A DNA stretch of 64,000 bases from Liolophura sinensis (lineage: Eukaryota > Mollusca > Polyplacophora > Chitonida > Chitonidae), in contig NC_088305.1 in NCBI RefSeq assembly GCF_032854445.1, positions 23,967,400 through 24,031,399 on the forward strand, in the 5' to 3' direction. The translations under genes and the position numbers were made by a program. The notes beneath the pieces were generated by a model. The model worked only from the letters and a program-made list of their open reading frames with translations, had not been told where the DNA came from and made no database searches. Of this stretch, positions 33,556-45,000 are shown piece after piece. Numbering within the stretch: position 1 is the first letter of the stretch; every line of letters begins with the position of its first letter.

Positions 33556-33787
33556 CAATATGTGTGTACAAGTGTGTACCAGTTATCACACTGGCTTCCT
33601 TATTTACAAAATATCCCACTGATCTCAGGGCCTGAAAATACCTTCCGTACTAAAAATTATCATTTGTCTTTATTTCTCGCATAGTCTTGTAGAAGTCTTG
33701 TAGTATTTCTTGTGCGTCGTGCAGACGATGCGATTTGTCCAATGCCACATATATATGAAATAGTACAATCGGATGCGTTTATTTGAT

Positions 33788-33966
33788 GCTCCGAAAGAGA
33801 CGGGTCGACTCTGCAATTACGTTCATTCGATGTGCCGAATGAGGCGGTCGACTCTACAATTACGTTCATTCGTTTTTTTCCGAATGCGACGGGTCGAATC
33901 TACAATTATGTTCATTCGATTTTGCCGAATGCGATGGGTCGAGTCTACAATTACGTTCATTAGACA
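33788..33966 (+). repeat. ~46-bp tandem repeat, four copies
   Basis: Units of 40-48 bp each contain CCGAATG(C/A)GACGGGTCGA and CTACAATTACGTTCATTCG, with a variable T run between units. Copies begin near 33788, 33833, 33873 and 33921. The repeats contain XTCGA and ACGT palindromes but no known binding-site array. Confidence 0.8.
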
Positions 33967-36861
33967 TGACACGTGACTGTACCTTGTTTATTCCGAGACT
34001 GCATGTATCTGCAGGCTGAATTTGTGAATCTTTGTCCATGATCTCCACAGGCGTATGAACTGACGTGTTCTTCTCAAGCTAACAGGTTGAAATACATAAC
34101 AGATTGCCTCCATCATATATCGCGCAATATGAATATCATCAAGCCAACAGACTGGCGATAATACTAAGGCTGTCATGACGGCATATCTCGATACGATCGC
34201 GAACAAAAATGGCCCAGTCCAAAAGTCAGCTAATGTATATGTAGATAGATGTAAATCATACAAGAGAGTGTGTAGCCTGGGATTTATCTCTGGAGCCAAC
34301 GAGCGAGGTGTTAACGTCTTGGAGACTGTGATATAGCCAAATCATTCTGTCTAGCATGTAATCAAATAAACTCACGTGTATATATGAAGCGCTGAGTGGG
34401 AACCTGTGCAGATCAGAATACATATACACATGGTGTCCCTGTATGATCATAAATACTGTCTGAGTATGTGGCTACTTAATATATCTACATATATACGCCG
34501 AGGGGCGTATTTCAATCCTCGGTAACGTGCAGCCCGGGTGCAGTGTTTTTGCGTCAACTGATTTCAATGTGTAGGTGTAAAGATAGCTCATAGGGCAATA
34601 TCCCTGACCTTCTAGTCCACACATGACCTTCTCTCCAGTGGGTAATTCATAGCGGTTTTCTCCAGTCATGAAAATATCTCCTTTTGTACAAATAATTACA
34701 TGCATATACATATCAATTAGTCAAGCATTAACCAGACTAAAATCAAGGCATATACCAAACGTGTGGACAATGATCGTCTGTGCAGCTTCCTGTATGCAGC
34801 ATGTGGAGGTAGCATGCTGGGCTTTTCACTGATGCTATAGACAGGCCACAGCGAATATAAGCCTTGTCTTATTAGCTATAGATGCCCAGTAGTGTACGGA
34901 TTTCACGTCAATAAAACATATATAAATAGAATTGTACAAACTCAGAACTGTAAGGTCCATAAAATTTGTTTGACCGTCGAAAATGGGTATACTTACGGGA
35001 ATGGTAAACTCCCCCAATGAATGGCAGTAAACAAGATGCTATAAGATATCTTATTATAGCAGAACTATCCCGGTAAAATCAATAGAAAGTAGATCACTGG
35101 TCAGGCTACAGAATTTGTGCGGCGGAGTTGAATCACCTGAAATAGAAACCAGACTAATAAGATAGATGCCGATAATCTCAATTTGGTCGCGTGTAATGAT
35201 CCCGATAAATATTCTCCCTTGAACTCTCTCTAGTCTAGGGCTGGGGTCAACTCATGTTGCTAGTGAAGGGTAAACTTAAGAAATGATATCTGCTCTAAGT
35301 AAACCACTTCCGTCCGGCAAATACTTGGCATACCTCTTAGCATATATTACACTCGCGGCCAAACCAGAGAGAGTCGTCCCATGCACTCAACACAGTGGAT
35401 CAAGGATTAAAAGTAGAAATCTTTGTTGGATTATCTTCAGTTACAATCTAACTGATATAGATGTTTCTGGACTAGATTTAAAGTAGCACCGACATCATCA
35501 AATTTATTTCATTATTCTTTGATTCTTTTTTAACGCCATACTCAAAATTTTCACTTACATTATCAGTTTTATGGGTTGTGTGTGGGGTAATCCACCGACC
35601 TTTGACAAGTTATCGAATATCTGACCTATATGCCATGTACAGATATGCCCTTTGTCGATCCGCCCTTTGTTGACGGTGAGTGGTTTTCAACAAACGTAAA
35701 ATTGCGGAACAACAGGGGTGTCGCCCACTGCTTGTTGTTAACAAGAGGGCCGTGAGAGCGACAGGTTTTCAACCTCTACTTCGTTTGTTGCAGCGATTCA
35801 AAGACAAGCATTTTTAACCACTAAACTACTGTGGATTTCCCAACTCTCGCTAAAGTCAAACACAGAATTGTCACTGACAAGACCTGATGCAATATCTACA
35901 TAACTGGCTTAGCTCCCTGTTTGTTGACTCTTCTGTTGATTATAAGCAAACAGAATTGACATTCCGTACATAAACGAGTCAAAAACAGAATAGTTAGCCT
36001 GAGTCACTGTACATACATGAATTTGAGGTGGGATGCTTTAGTCTTGCTCTTAAACCGGACATATCGGCATTCACAATTTATGAACTTGACCCTTGTTACA
36101 TAAATTATTACGTTCGGCGCTACATGTAACCGTTAGGCGTTAACGCTTTCACTTTAATGTAGTTTTTCTGAGTGGTCGTTCTCGGGAATACAGGTACCGG
36201 AAAATGGCCAAAGTATCTTCCAGCAAAAGAGACAACACGTAGATTTGAACTCGCATAATTAATAACCAAACGATTTCAGCCTTAAATGGTCTGACTAAGG
36301 CGTTATTAGAGAAATACAAGACAGAAAAACTACTCAAATATTGTAACAACAAATAATAAAGAGATTTGCTGCAACAAAAATCGATTTCCGATATGTATTT
36401 TGAGTATATAAATGTATATATTTTACACTAATTTGTATATTATACATAAATACCAATATGACATATATAATTTTCAAATATTATCACAGATTCTCGAAAT
36501 ATCAAAGGCATATGCACGTTCATACATGTACTTATTTTGTTGACTCTTCATACATTTACAACATTTGAAGGCAATAAAGCTGTTGTTTAGGTGTGTAACT
36601 TCCCGTATATATTGCAATAATATGCACCCACAGTTCAATAATATCAACCGGAAATATGACTGTTGGGAAATCCGAAATGTTGACAAGCGGCGAGTAAAGA
36701 CAGAGTGTAGTAAACGCTTTGAAACAGGATAACTACAGTAACGACTGCGTCACTTGAATTTAAATTCACCCCTGGTAATTGTTAAAGGATCAGGCATAAA
36801 GACACCAATAAAAGCCTTGTCTAAAACTGAAAATTAATCTGAAATTATTATTTGTAGTACT
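33967..36861. other. No gene recognised
   Basis: Nearly 3 kb with only short unconvincing frames on both strands. Around 35505-35640 a weak match to a SINE-like tail (TTTTTTAACGCCATACTCAA) may be an old repeat relic. Confidence 0.5.
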
Positions 36862-36976
36862 GTCAGCAACCTGGGGATGGTTGCGGGTTTCCCCCGGCCA
36901 TAATGTTGGCCGCTGTTGTAAAAGTGAAGTATTCTTGAGTACGTCGTAAAACACCAATCAAATAAATAAATAAACA
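36862..36976 (+). mobile_element. SINE family A, 5'-truncated
   Basis: It runs from the CAACCTGGGGATGGTTGCGG part of the body, with a small internal deletion after CCCCCGG, to ACGTCGTAAAACACCAATCA and an (AAAT)n tail. Confidence 0.85.
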
Positions 36977-37734
36977 GATTTGTAAAACTTTTCTTGAGTA
37001 TAGAATTAAATGTATTTCAAAACTAAATAACTGAATACTTTCTGTACCATACTTATATCAGCGAGATTCAATAACGTCGTGTGTATTTCTTTCTTTTTTC
37101 TTCTTTTTTGTTTTGTTTCTTTTTTATTATTATTATTAACCTAATGTTTTACTATTTCGCTAGTTACTCTAAACACTATTGGACAACTCTACATATTGAT
37201 ATCTGTACATCATTGCTCAGAAAATACATTTAGAATGTAACTTCTGATTCATAATCTTAAACTCCATAGACTGGATTTCTACAGATAGACTTCAATGTCT
37301 CGATTGACGTCATAATTATTCAAACATAAGGGGCTGGCTGGATAATGGGTAGAGTCCAGTATTTTTGACAGAGAGTAAAACAAATTATCTAAACTGTAAC
37401 CGACTAAAAATAATGAAGTCTAGAGTATAGAGAAGGCCGTGTCACTGCATGAGATTTATTCTAACTGGTATTGATATGAAATTTGCATTTGAATAATTAT
37501 GACCTCATCCAAGGAAAAGAATTCCTAATCTCAAAAACAAGCTTGCAGAGTTTAACATTATCAATTTGAAATAGTATTCCAAGTACATTTTCTGTGTAAT
37601 ATGAACGTCCAAAATATCATCGTGTAGGTATTGTGGTATTATGTATGGCAAACGAAAAGCAATTTTGGTTAGAAACATTACTGACGTTACAGTAAGCTGA
37701 ATATAGGCGACAAGAAAAAAGCTATAATTAAAGA

Positions 37735-37862
37735 CGTACAACATAGATAATAAAACCAGAGCAGCGACAACAGAGTGATAGCTGCAAGTGGTCACACGTA
37801 ACCGGTGAAATACTACCTCCAGTTAATTTACCTCAGTCAGGGTTTTGTTCCAAACAGGCTAT
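37735..37862 (+). repeat. Dispersed repeat E
   Basis: AACCAGAGCAGCGACAACAG, GTGATAGCTGCAAGTGGTCA, CACGTAACCGGTGAAAT and TTTACCTCAGTCAGGGTTTT. Related ~130-bp copies occur at 41085, 41393 and 50815 (+) and at 52845 and 58655 (-), five of the six inside introns of the GPCR gene. Confidence 0.7.
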
Positions 37863-37904
37863 TCTAGACAGGCTATACATAATAGCAGAGTTGAATGCAG
37901 TGAT

Positions 37905-37976
37905 CATAATGCTGGCCGCCGTCGTATAAGTGAAATATTCTTGAGTACAGCGTAAAACATCAATCAAATAAATAAC
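37905..37976 (+). mobile_element. SINE family A, 3' end only
   Basis: ATAATGCTGGCCGCCGTCGT to the GCGTAAAACATCAATCAAAT tail: about 70 bp of the 3' end. Confidence 0.8.
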
Positions 37977-38013
37977 CAAATTGAATGCAACGCTCTGGCT
38001 TAGGTAACCTCCC

Positions 38014-38274
38014 TTAGATAAATGGCGAACCTGATACATGCGCTATAACTACAGGTGTTAGAAGAATACACAAACCGGTACCCAGCGTCATCAGAAATGT
38101 GACCGGAACACACCACTTAACGGATCTATATCGTGGGGAAACGAGGGATTTCCTTACATAACATACGCGCTTTAGTCGTTGTGTTGTCTTACTCCCTAAC
38201 ACCTTCGCAATGTCATCCGTTCTCTTTCGCTTCGCTACAACAGATCCAATGATAGTACAGAAAACTGAGGACAT
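38014..38274 (-). CDS. Uncertain small ORF, possible single-pass membrane protein
   Basis: An 86-codon frame starting with ATG at 38274 has a Lys/Arg-rich N-terminal half and a hydrophobic stretch of about 22 residues near the C-terminus (Val-Pro-Val-Thr-Phe-Leu-Met ... Leu-Thr-Pro-Val-Val-Ile-Ala). It lies 475 bp downstream of the GPCR stop codon on the same strand, so it could be in that gene's 3' UTR or be a separate small gene. I recognise no family, and a chance frame is quite possible. Confidence 0.2.
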   Translation of the reverse strand: MSSVFCTIIGSVVAKRKRTDDIAKVLGSKTTQRLKRVCYVRKSLVSPRYRSVKWCVPVTFLMTLGTGLCILLTPVVIAHVSGSPFI

Positions 38275-38749
38275 TTCAGTCCGGATATAGGTTACTCGGT
38301 CATCCAGTGAAATTTCTCATCACACATCTTCTGTCACATAATTTGAAATCGTAGTTTGGTTATGTGTCAAGCCTGTCCTCAAACCAATCGGATTCCCAGA
38401 CTGGTCACTGCAACTTCTTTCTTCTAGTATTGATTGGTTGAAACTTATGATAACTATTTCAAAAGAATTTGTTTCCTCCACTATGGATGCCAGCGTCAGT
38501 CATGTCCAGGATGACTTCTGATACACCAAAGCCATACCTGAGTTGCCCTAAAGAGATATTTTGCCCCATACAATTAACGGTGATTTTTTTTTAACCAGAA
38601 AACCGCCTTCTGGCAAACTGTGTGAAACACTCCACAAACCCAGGCGGTCTCAGCACAGCGAGAACTGACACAACACAGTAAAGGGGCTCGAGAAAGAACC
38701 CAGGATTCTCGTGAAAAGAACTCCTGGTCCATATCGGGAGCGGGTCTAG

Positions 38750-39085
38750 TCAGAACCCGGATTCCCGCTCGAACGTCACTCGGAACATCGGCTGTGGCTC
38801 CTCTGCATCAACTCTGACGACGTGGCCGTTCATACGCCGACAGCGTTCGACGTAGACTCTGAACTGACGTCTTTCCATCAGACATCGTTGGCAGATCTGG
38901 GCGCCTTCTTGAGAGGAGCTGTCGTTCTTTTCGAGTCCGAAAGACTGTAGCGATTGCTGTGAGTTACGGTTCCTGTTGCTGTAGTAACTGGTTGACGTGT
39001 ACCATTGGCGTCGCTTTGGTCGTCTCGACTTTTTACGTACTCCCATGCGCCATCGGATCCATTTTTTTCTAACCTCCCCTTGCAC
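38750..39085 (-). CDS. GPCR exon: C-terminal tail and stop
   Basis: 111 codons plus stop. It begins VQGEVRKKW (helix 8 region), followed by a strongly basic stretch ([12 protein letters not shown]), Ser/Asn/Gln-rich sequence with potential phosphorylation sites, and an end of Glu-Ser-Gly-Phe. The terminal S-G-F fits a class I PDZ ligand pattern (S/T-X-hydrophobic) but this is only a motif match. The acceptor is TTGTTGCCAG. Confidence 0.85.
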   Translation of the reverse strand: MQGEVRKKWIRWRMGVRKKSRRPKRRQWYTSTSYYSNRNRNSQQSLQSFGLEKNDSSSQEGAQICQRCLMERRQFRVYVERCRRMNGHVVRVDAEEPQPMFRVTFERESGF

Positions 39086-42000
39086 CTGGCAACAAAAAAA
39101 AACAAAAAAAAGAAACAAGTAACAATGCTTGTTTATAATGCGACAGATCGTTTTTTCACTGAACTACATATTATATGGATTCTTCAATAAGCTTGATACA
39201 ACACGACTAAATTTGATGAACAACCACGTCAAAGTGATGTACGTTCTCCTTTGGTAATTAACTTTGACCCCTCGCTGCACGGTTCCCACATGGTATCAAG
39301 CTATTCTGCTATTAAATACTCACTGTTCTGTAAAGACAACTCGATCTGTCGTCACTATGCGCTCTACACTATTGGATTATGTTGTATGCATGTTAGTACA
39401 AGTCAGTCAACAACTGAACTGTGAACGCTACATGTTGTTAAATGCTTTCGTTAAGAATTTTTCATTTGTACAGTAGTGGTCGGTTTTATGGTTGAATGAA
39501 ACCGAAGTGAGGATAAACGATAGAAAATTAGCAAGTTTTGTTACGTGTTGCACGCAGTTTTGGGCGCCTTACTAGTAGAAGAAATTACCAATACCAAATG
39601 GATCCACGAGCCACATAGAGCTGAGTTTATTGTCACCAGTATTCTACGTACACTCAGAAAATGGTCGTGTGTGGCACTCAGAAAATGGTCGTGTGTGGGA
39701 GGGGTGTGGGTATTTCATGTGCCAACGGGTGATAGATTGTTACTGCTGGACAACGCCCCACTCTTGAAAACTCAATGGTGTCTATGCTTAGCGACATGCA
39801 TCCATTAAAAGTTGTTTATTTCTTGTTGAGACTGGTCATAAAGAATAAAGCTCGGTACATATTTCCCCGGATGTAAGTTTATTTATTTATTTATTTATTT
39901 ATTTATCATTACGCTGCGCTAGCGCGCTAACCAACTGAGCCACGGAGGCCCCCTATAGGCTTATTAATCAGTTTGTTAATTTTTATATGTTAAATGCAGT
40001 ACATATCGATAATAGAAAATAAATGATAAACCACCATTGCTTTTCAAATATTTTCTTAGTTAATACATACATCGTTAGGTCGACTTTCCCATTCGATTAG
40101 GCATGCATGAATTAATATGGATCTCTCTGATACTGACAAAGCACGATTGCGTGACTGCTTCCCATAGATTGTTAATATAGTAGAATCAGTTTACGAAACC
40201 TCACCTCTCCGTTGAAGAAACAGAAAAGAGAGGCCACAAAAAATCCCTGGAAAGAAAACAAAAACAAGAGTCAGGAATGTCAGATTACAGGCACTGGAGA
40301 GCTAAATTCATTTATAGTTCAATGGTTCTGATGCAGAACGGAGGGACTTTTCTGGCATAGCAAAGGAAAACAGAGCCGCTCCTCATTGTAAAATGCAAGG
40401 CGTCTAATATGAGTTCAAGTCTAGCTTACGCTGGCTTCCTCTCCGCGCGTACGAGGGAAAGTCTGCCCGCAACCTGCGGATTGTCGTGGGTTTCGACAGA
40501 CTCTGTCCGGTTTCCTCCCACCATAGCGCTGAGCACCGTCGCATATGTGAAATAATCTTGAATACAGCGTAAAATAGAAACCAAATAAATAAATATTACA
40601 AAATATTCCCAACAATTCTTCTTTTAATTTAATGTAATAATGGATTATTCTTAGAATCAACAAGAATATGAGATATTCTCAATCGTAAATAATTTTTTCA
40701 TCAAACCAAGCCAATGTAAGCTACAAATATATTTCCCAGAGGTTTTAGGCACAATAAAACCGGAGCTGTACCTTCTCATCCGACAAAAATTAAACATGTT
40801 TCCATTAAGGTGAAATCTTACGATTTACCTGAAATGAATTAAAAAACATTTCAAAGTAGATCTTGACAAGCTCCACTTTGTCGTTGAGTCCGTCCGGAAA
40901 TCCAAGGAATACGATATAATGGACTCCAAACAATGGTATCAAGACGAGGGTAGACTTGGCTAACTTCCTGTAATAAAATTTAGTAACATTTAATGACCGA
41001 GTGTCTTCGAAACAAACAGGATATTAGCGTAGGGAAATGACACCACCATAACATTACTGATTTGGACAGTATGGCAAACAGACTACAGTATGGAGAGTAA
41101 ACCAGAGCAGCGTCGACAGTGTGATAGCTGGCAAATGGTCACACGTAACAGTGAAACTCGTTCTCTTGTCAGTTTACCTCAGTCAAGGTTTTATTCTAAC
41201 TGTTCAAGTAAGAGGTTAAATAGTAGATTTCTTATTGATCGCACCTAGTGCAAAGAAACTTAGACACATGCTCCTGTACCACTCGGTACTATTCATGAAG
41301 GTCTAAAAACTGCGAAGTACTCGTGGAGGCTGGTCGATACGGTTTCGGTACAGCACGTTCAGTAAGTATTGAGTAACATAATCAAAGATGTACAGTATAG
41401 AAAGTAAAGCCACATAGCACAGAGAGCAGCGGGGACAGTTACAAATGATCACACGTAACCTGTGGAATACAGCCTCCGGTCATTTTACCCCAGTCAGGTT
41501 TTTATTCTAACAGTTCATGTAAATGCATAAATAGTACCAAATTTCTCGCGCGGTTACAGCACAGTATTGTGTATTTCCAGTTTGGGTTTATTCTGACTGT
41601 TCAAGTAAATACTTAATAATAGATTTTTTAATAACTGAACCTCTTCCAAAGCAATTGAACATTATTGTACTATTCATGAAGGTCTGAAAACTGGGTAGTA
41701 CTGATGGCTCTATACTGTGAAGATTTCGTGTCTGTACAGCACGGTACAATATGACAGCTGTGTGGAACCGTGTGGTTGCTGTTTGGTTGTACATGTATTG
41801 AGTTGAGCCATACAAGTATATGTAACAGCGACACAGTATACCGTGCACTTACAATACTACAAGGTATCGATTTGTGTGGTACTCTTTGGGGGCGTTTCTG
41901 CTCAGCATCCTGCGGTGCCTGTAAACTGCTGCTAGGTGGAAATTTTACTTTGTTATACATGAGGTTTAAAATAGCTGATAAGGTCGGCTTTTCAAAAGCG

Positions 42001-45000
42001 TATTTTTTGGGCAAAAGACTTTTGTCTCAAAGGCCTTTTCCTTTTCTGTATTCAAAAGGTATTCGCCCGAGACTACAAGGTGAAGGGTAAAGTAGTACAG
42101 GCCTACGTGGCATATTATGGGGTATGAATGGGTAAAATAACTCCGTTAATACATAGGGTGAGCATGAATTCTGACATAACCTCAATGTTACCCCCACGGG
42201 ACTTCGCATTGTGAGGCCTTTAATATCTGTGTACAGCCTACGTGTATCCCCGAGGCCAACCACACACTTACTCGACGAGAAATGAACTAAGTTAAGCTTC
42301 TGTGAAAAGCTGATTTGCAAAGGTTAGCCCTTTTATCAACCGACGGACATTTTCCGTTGCATTGCAAAACCTGGGGTGAAACTTCGCGTTTGACGTAGTT
42401 TGTTGGACTTAAGGGGGGACCTGCAATATGACATTTTATCCTCTCGAGACCTGCTTTCCGTGAGAAAGATATATCCATCAGTAAATGTGTAACATTTGGG
42501 AGCACCAATGCTCTTACGTTTGTTTAACTGGTTTGAAGATTTACCCCATTTTGTCTCTATTTTTGCCACATGTCGATCAAATACACCAGAGACATAAAAT
42601 TACGCGGAGATTTTCTGCAGAGATTGACAGCTATGACAGTCCTTTGGGACGGACGGTCGTAATTAACTTGTGGAACAGTGTCTATGCTTCACGTGTGTAC
42701 TCCAGATAAATTCAAAAACCCAAATCTAAGTCGCGGTCAGGCCTCACCATATTGTGTCCATTAGTGAGCGAATCTGCGCCATTTTATCTACACTTAGCAG
42801 ACCTGGTTAAGCAAACAAACCACAAACAAGGCGGAACGTAACGTCGATAAATGAGATGAAATTCCAAGTGCTGTTCAAATGAAGGATTTCACAACGTCGT
42901 TGTTTCGTACGTTCTTAATGCTCGTGTCTTTGAAGATATTACAAGATTATTGATCGCTATTAAATTTGCTGAAATACCGATCCCTTCTGAAAAGGTATAA
43001 CACTGGGATGATAACAGCTGGCTTGACCTGTAACCGTTAGGCTCCAGTCTCTGACACAGAAATTTTATCTACCTTATTCTGAGATCAGTAACACATAAGA
43101 GGCCATTGCAAGCTGAGCACTGTGATGTGAATGGCTATGAACATGTCCATACTGACGCAAGCGCGTTTGGTGGGGGATTTCCCCTCTTCTATCGTTAAAT
43201 TGAGTTCCATATCAATGCGTTGAAACAGACCTTCGTATATCAGCCTTCAGCCGTAATGGACGTTCTGGATTAACAATTGCAAGGCCAATTTAATTTTTCT
43301 TTGATGGTTTGACTTTTAATACAAACTATGAAAGAACTCAGGAAGTGTATAAGGTCCAGGATGTAATCACGCAAAGAGAAGCAGTCAACAGATTTCAATG
43401 ATGTCGAAATGGGGCAAGGTATGTTCTGGGCGAATAGGAATTTGTTCACGTAACTGTGATGGAGGTTTGAGCTCTTGGGTGTCTTGTAGTTCGTGTAAAT
43501 ATTTATTCCGTTAAAAGCCTTGAGTCGATGCAATACATGAAGTGAATAAAATAAATAAATGTGATTGGTTCTTGACTGTAACATGGATGGATAAACTCGT
43601 GGGTGGAGGAAACCACCGTCCTTTGATAGATACCTCAGAGGCCTTTTTACATAGCCACATCAGAACCATCGACAGCTGGGCCTCACTAGTCCGCGGCATA
43701 TCGGTAAGACGAGAAGGACGTCTTATACCAATAAGCTAGCGAGCCGGTGTAGTACTCTTTGATCATTCCATAAAATCAACAGACAGAGAATTTACCTAAG
43801 GAAACTTACCTATATTTATACCTCCTCACTTCTGGCGTACTTGTTGCATGTAGTTTTGTAAATAACACCCGGACAATGTTGACAAAAAATATAAAATTCA
43901 CCTGAAAGCATAAAAAGAAACAAATAATTATTGCTCTAGGGCTTTCCTATTTTTTAAAGATTACCGACCAATAAAAAAACTCTGACTGAAATATCAGATT
44001 CCCAAGAATCAATTCAAAATCGATTTTTATAAAAAATACTGCGTTCTCCTTCAGTTTAACGACTTTAACCGCAACATGTGCATATATAATCATCAGAAAA
44101 CTGGAGTACGTTCAACTTAAATTAGTTACAACACAAAACAAACGTAAAAAATACATATTCTAATTAAATAATTTCTTTGAGCTCACCGCTATGCTAACGA
44201 CAATAGGGCCTCGCATTATCCAGAAGAAACCAGGTGTTGGGTTTGTATTCCAACATCTGAAGATAAAAAGAAACCGATTATGTTTCGCTTTCCAAAAAGG
44301 ACTGCTAAAAAAACTTATTCAGCCTAGTTGTGGAATATTTGGTCGATCTTAGATGTGAGTTAAGAAAGCTATCCGTTACACAAACTATTACACTACTTGT
44401 GTTAGGGCACCTTAAACACTAAACTAAAATCATATCTTATAGTATTACGACTGAGACTTCTACGACCCTATACATAAAATGGCTGAATAGTCTAGCATTC
44501 CACTGGTGATCATTTGATATTGTGAGAGTATGTTTGGTTTCATTGGTGAAAGGTTCCCCATAGAGGTGCCCTATTTACACCCCCAGAGACAGTCCAGTGG
44601 CGTGCTAGCTTGGTGTCCTATAGCCTGACCTGATACGGAGTAAGAATATTTACATGAAGTACATCGTCGACATATGACTGTAAAAGTCCACGTTAAGCCC
44701 AAGGCATACGCACATGCATACGTGGAGTACAGCATTGAAACAAGAAAAGTAAACATCGATATGCTGCAGTCATCTGCGACACACGAGCATTTAAAAAAAC
44801 GCCACCTCCCACCGCCACCCCCAACCCATCCCCCACCCCAGCAAAGATAAAGTTCAGACAGGACTGCGACTAAGCTGTCATCCCATAGAACTGATCGTCG
44901 CATCGAATTTGGCCATGATTTGTTGAATCTGTTTCCAGCCCACCAGAACTGACATAGGCCTACATTTTGTAAAGTGTGCATTTATACAAGTGATAAGTGG

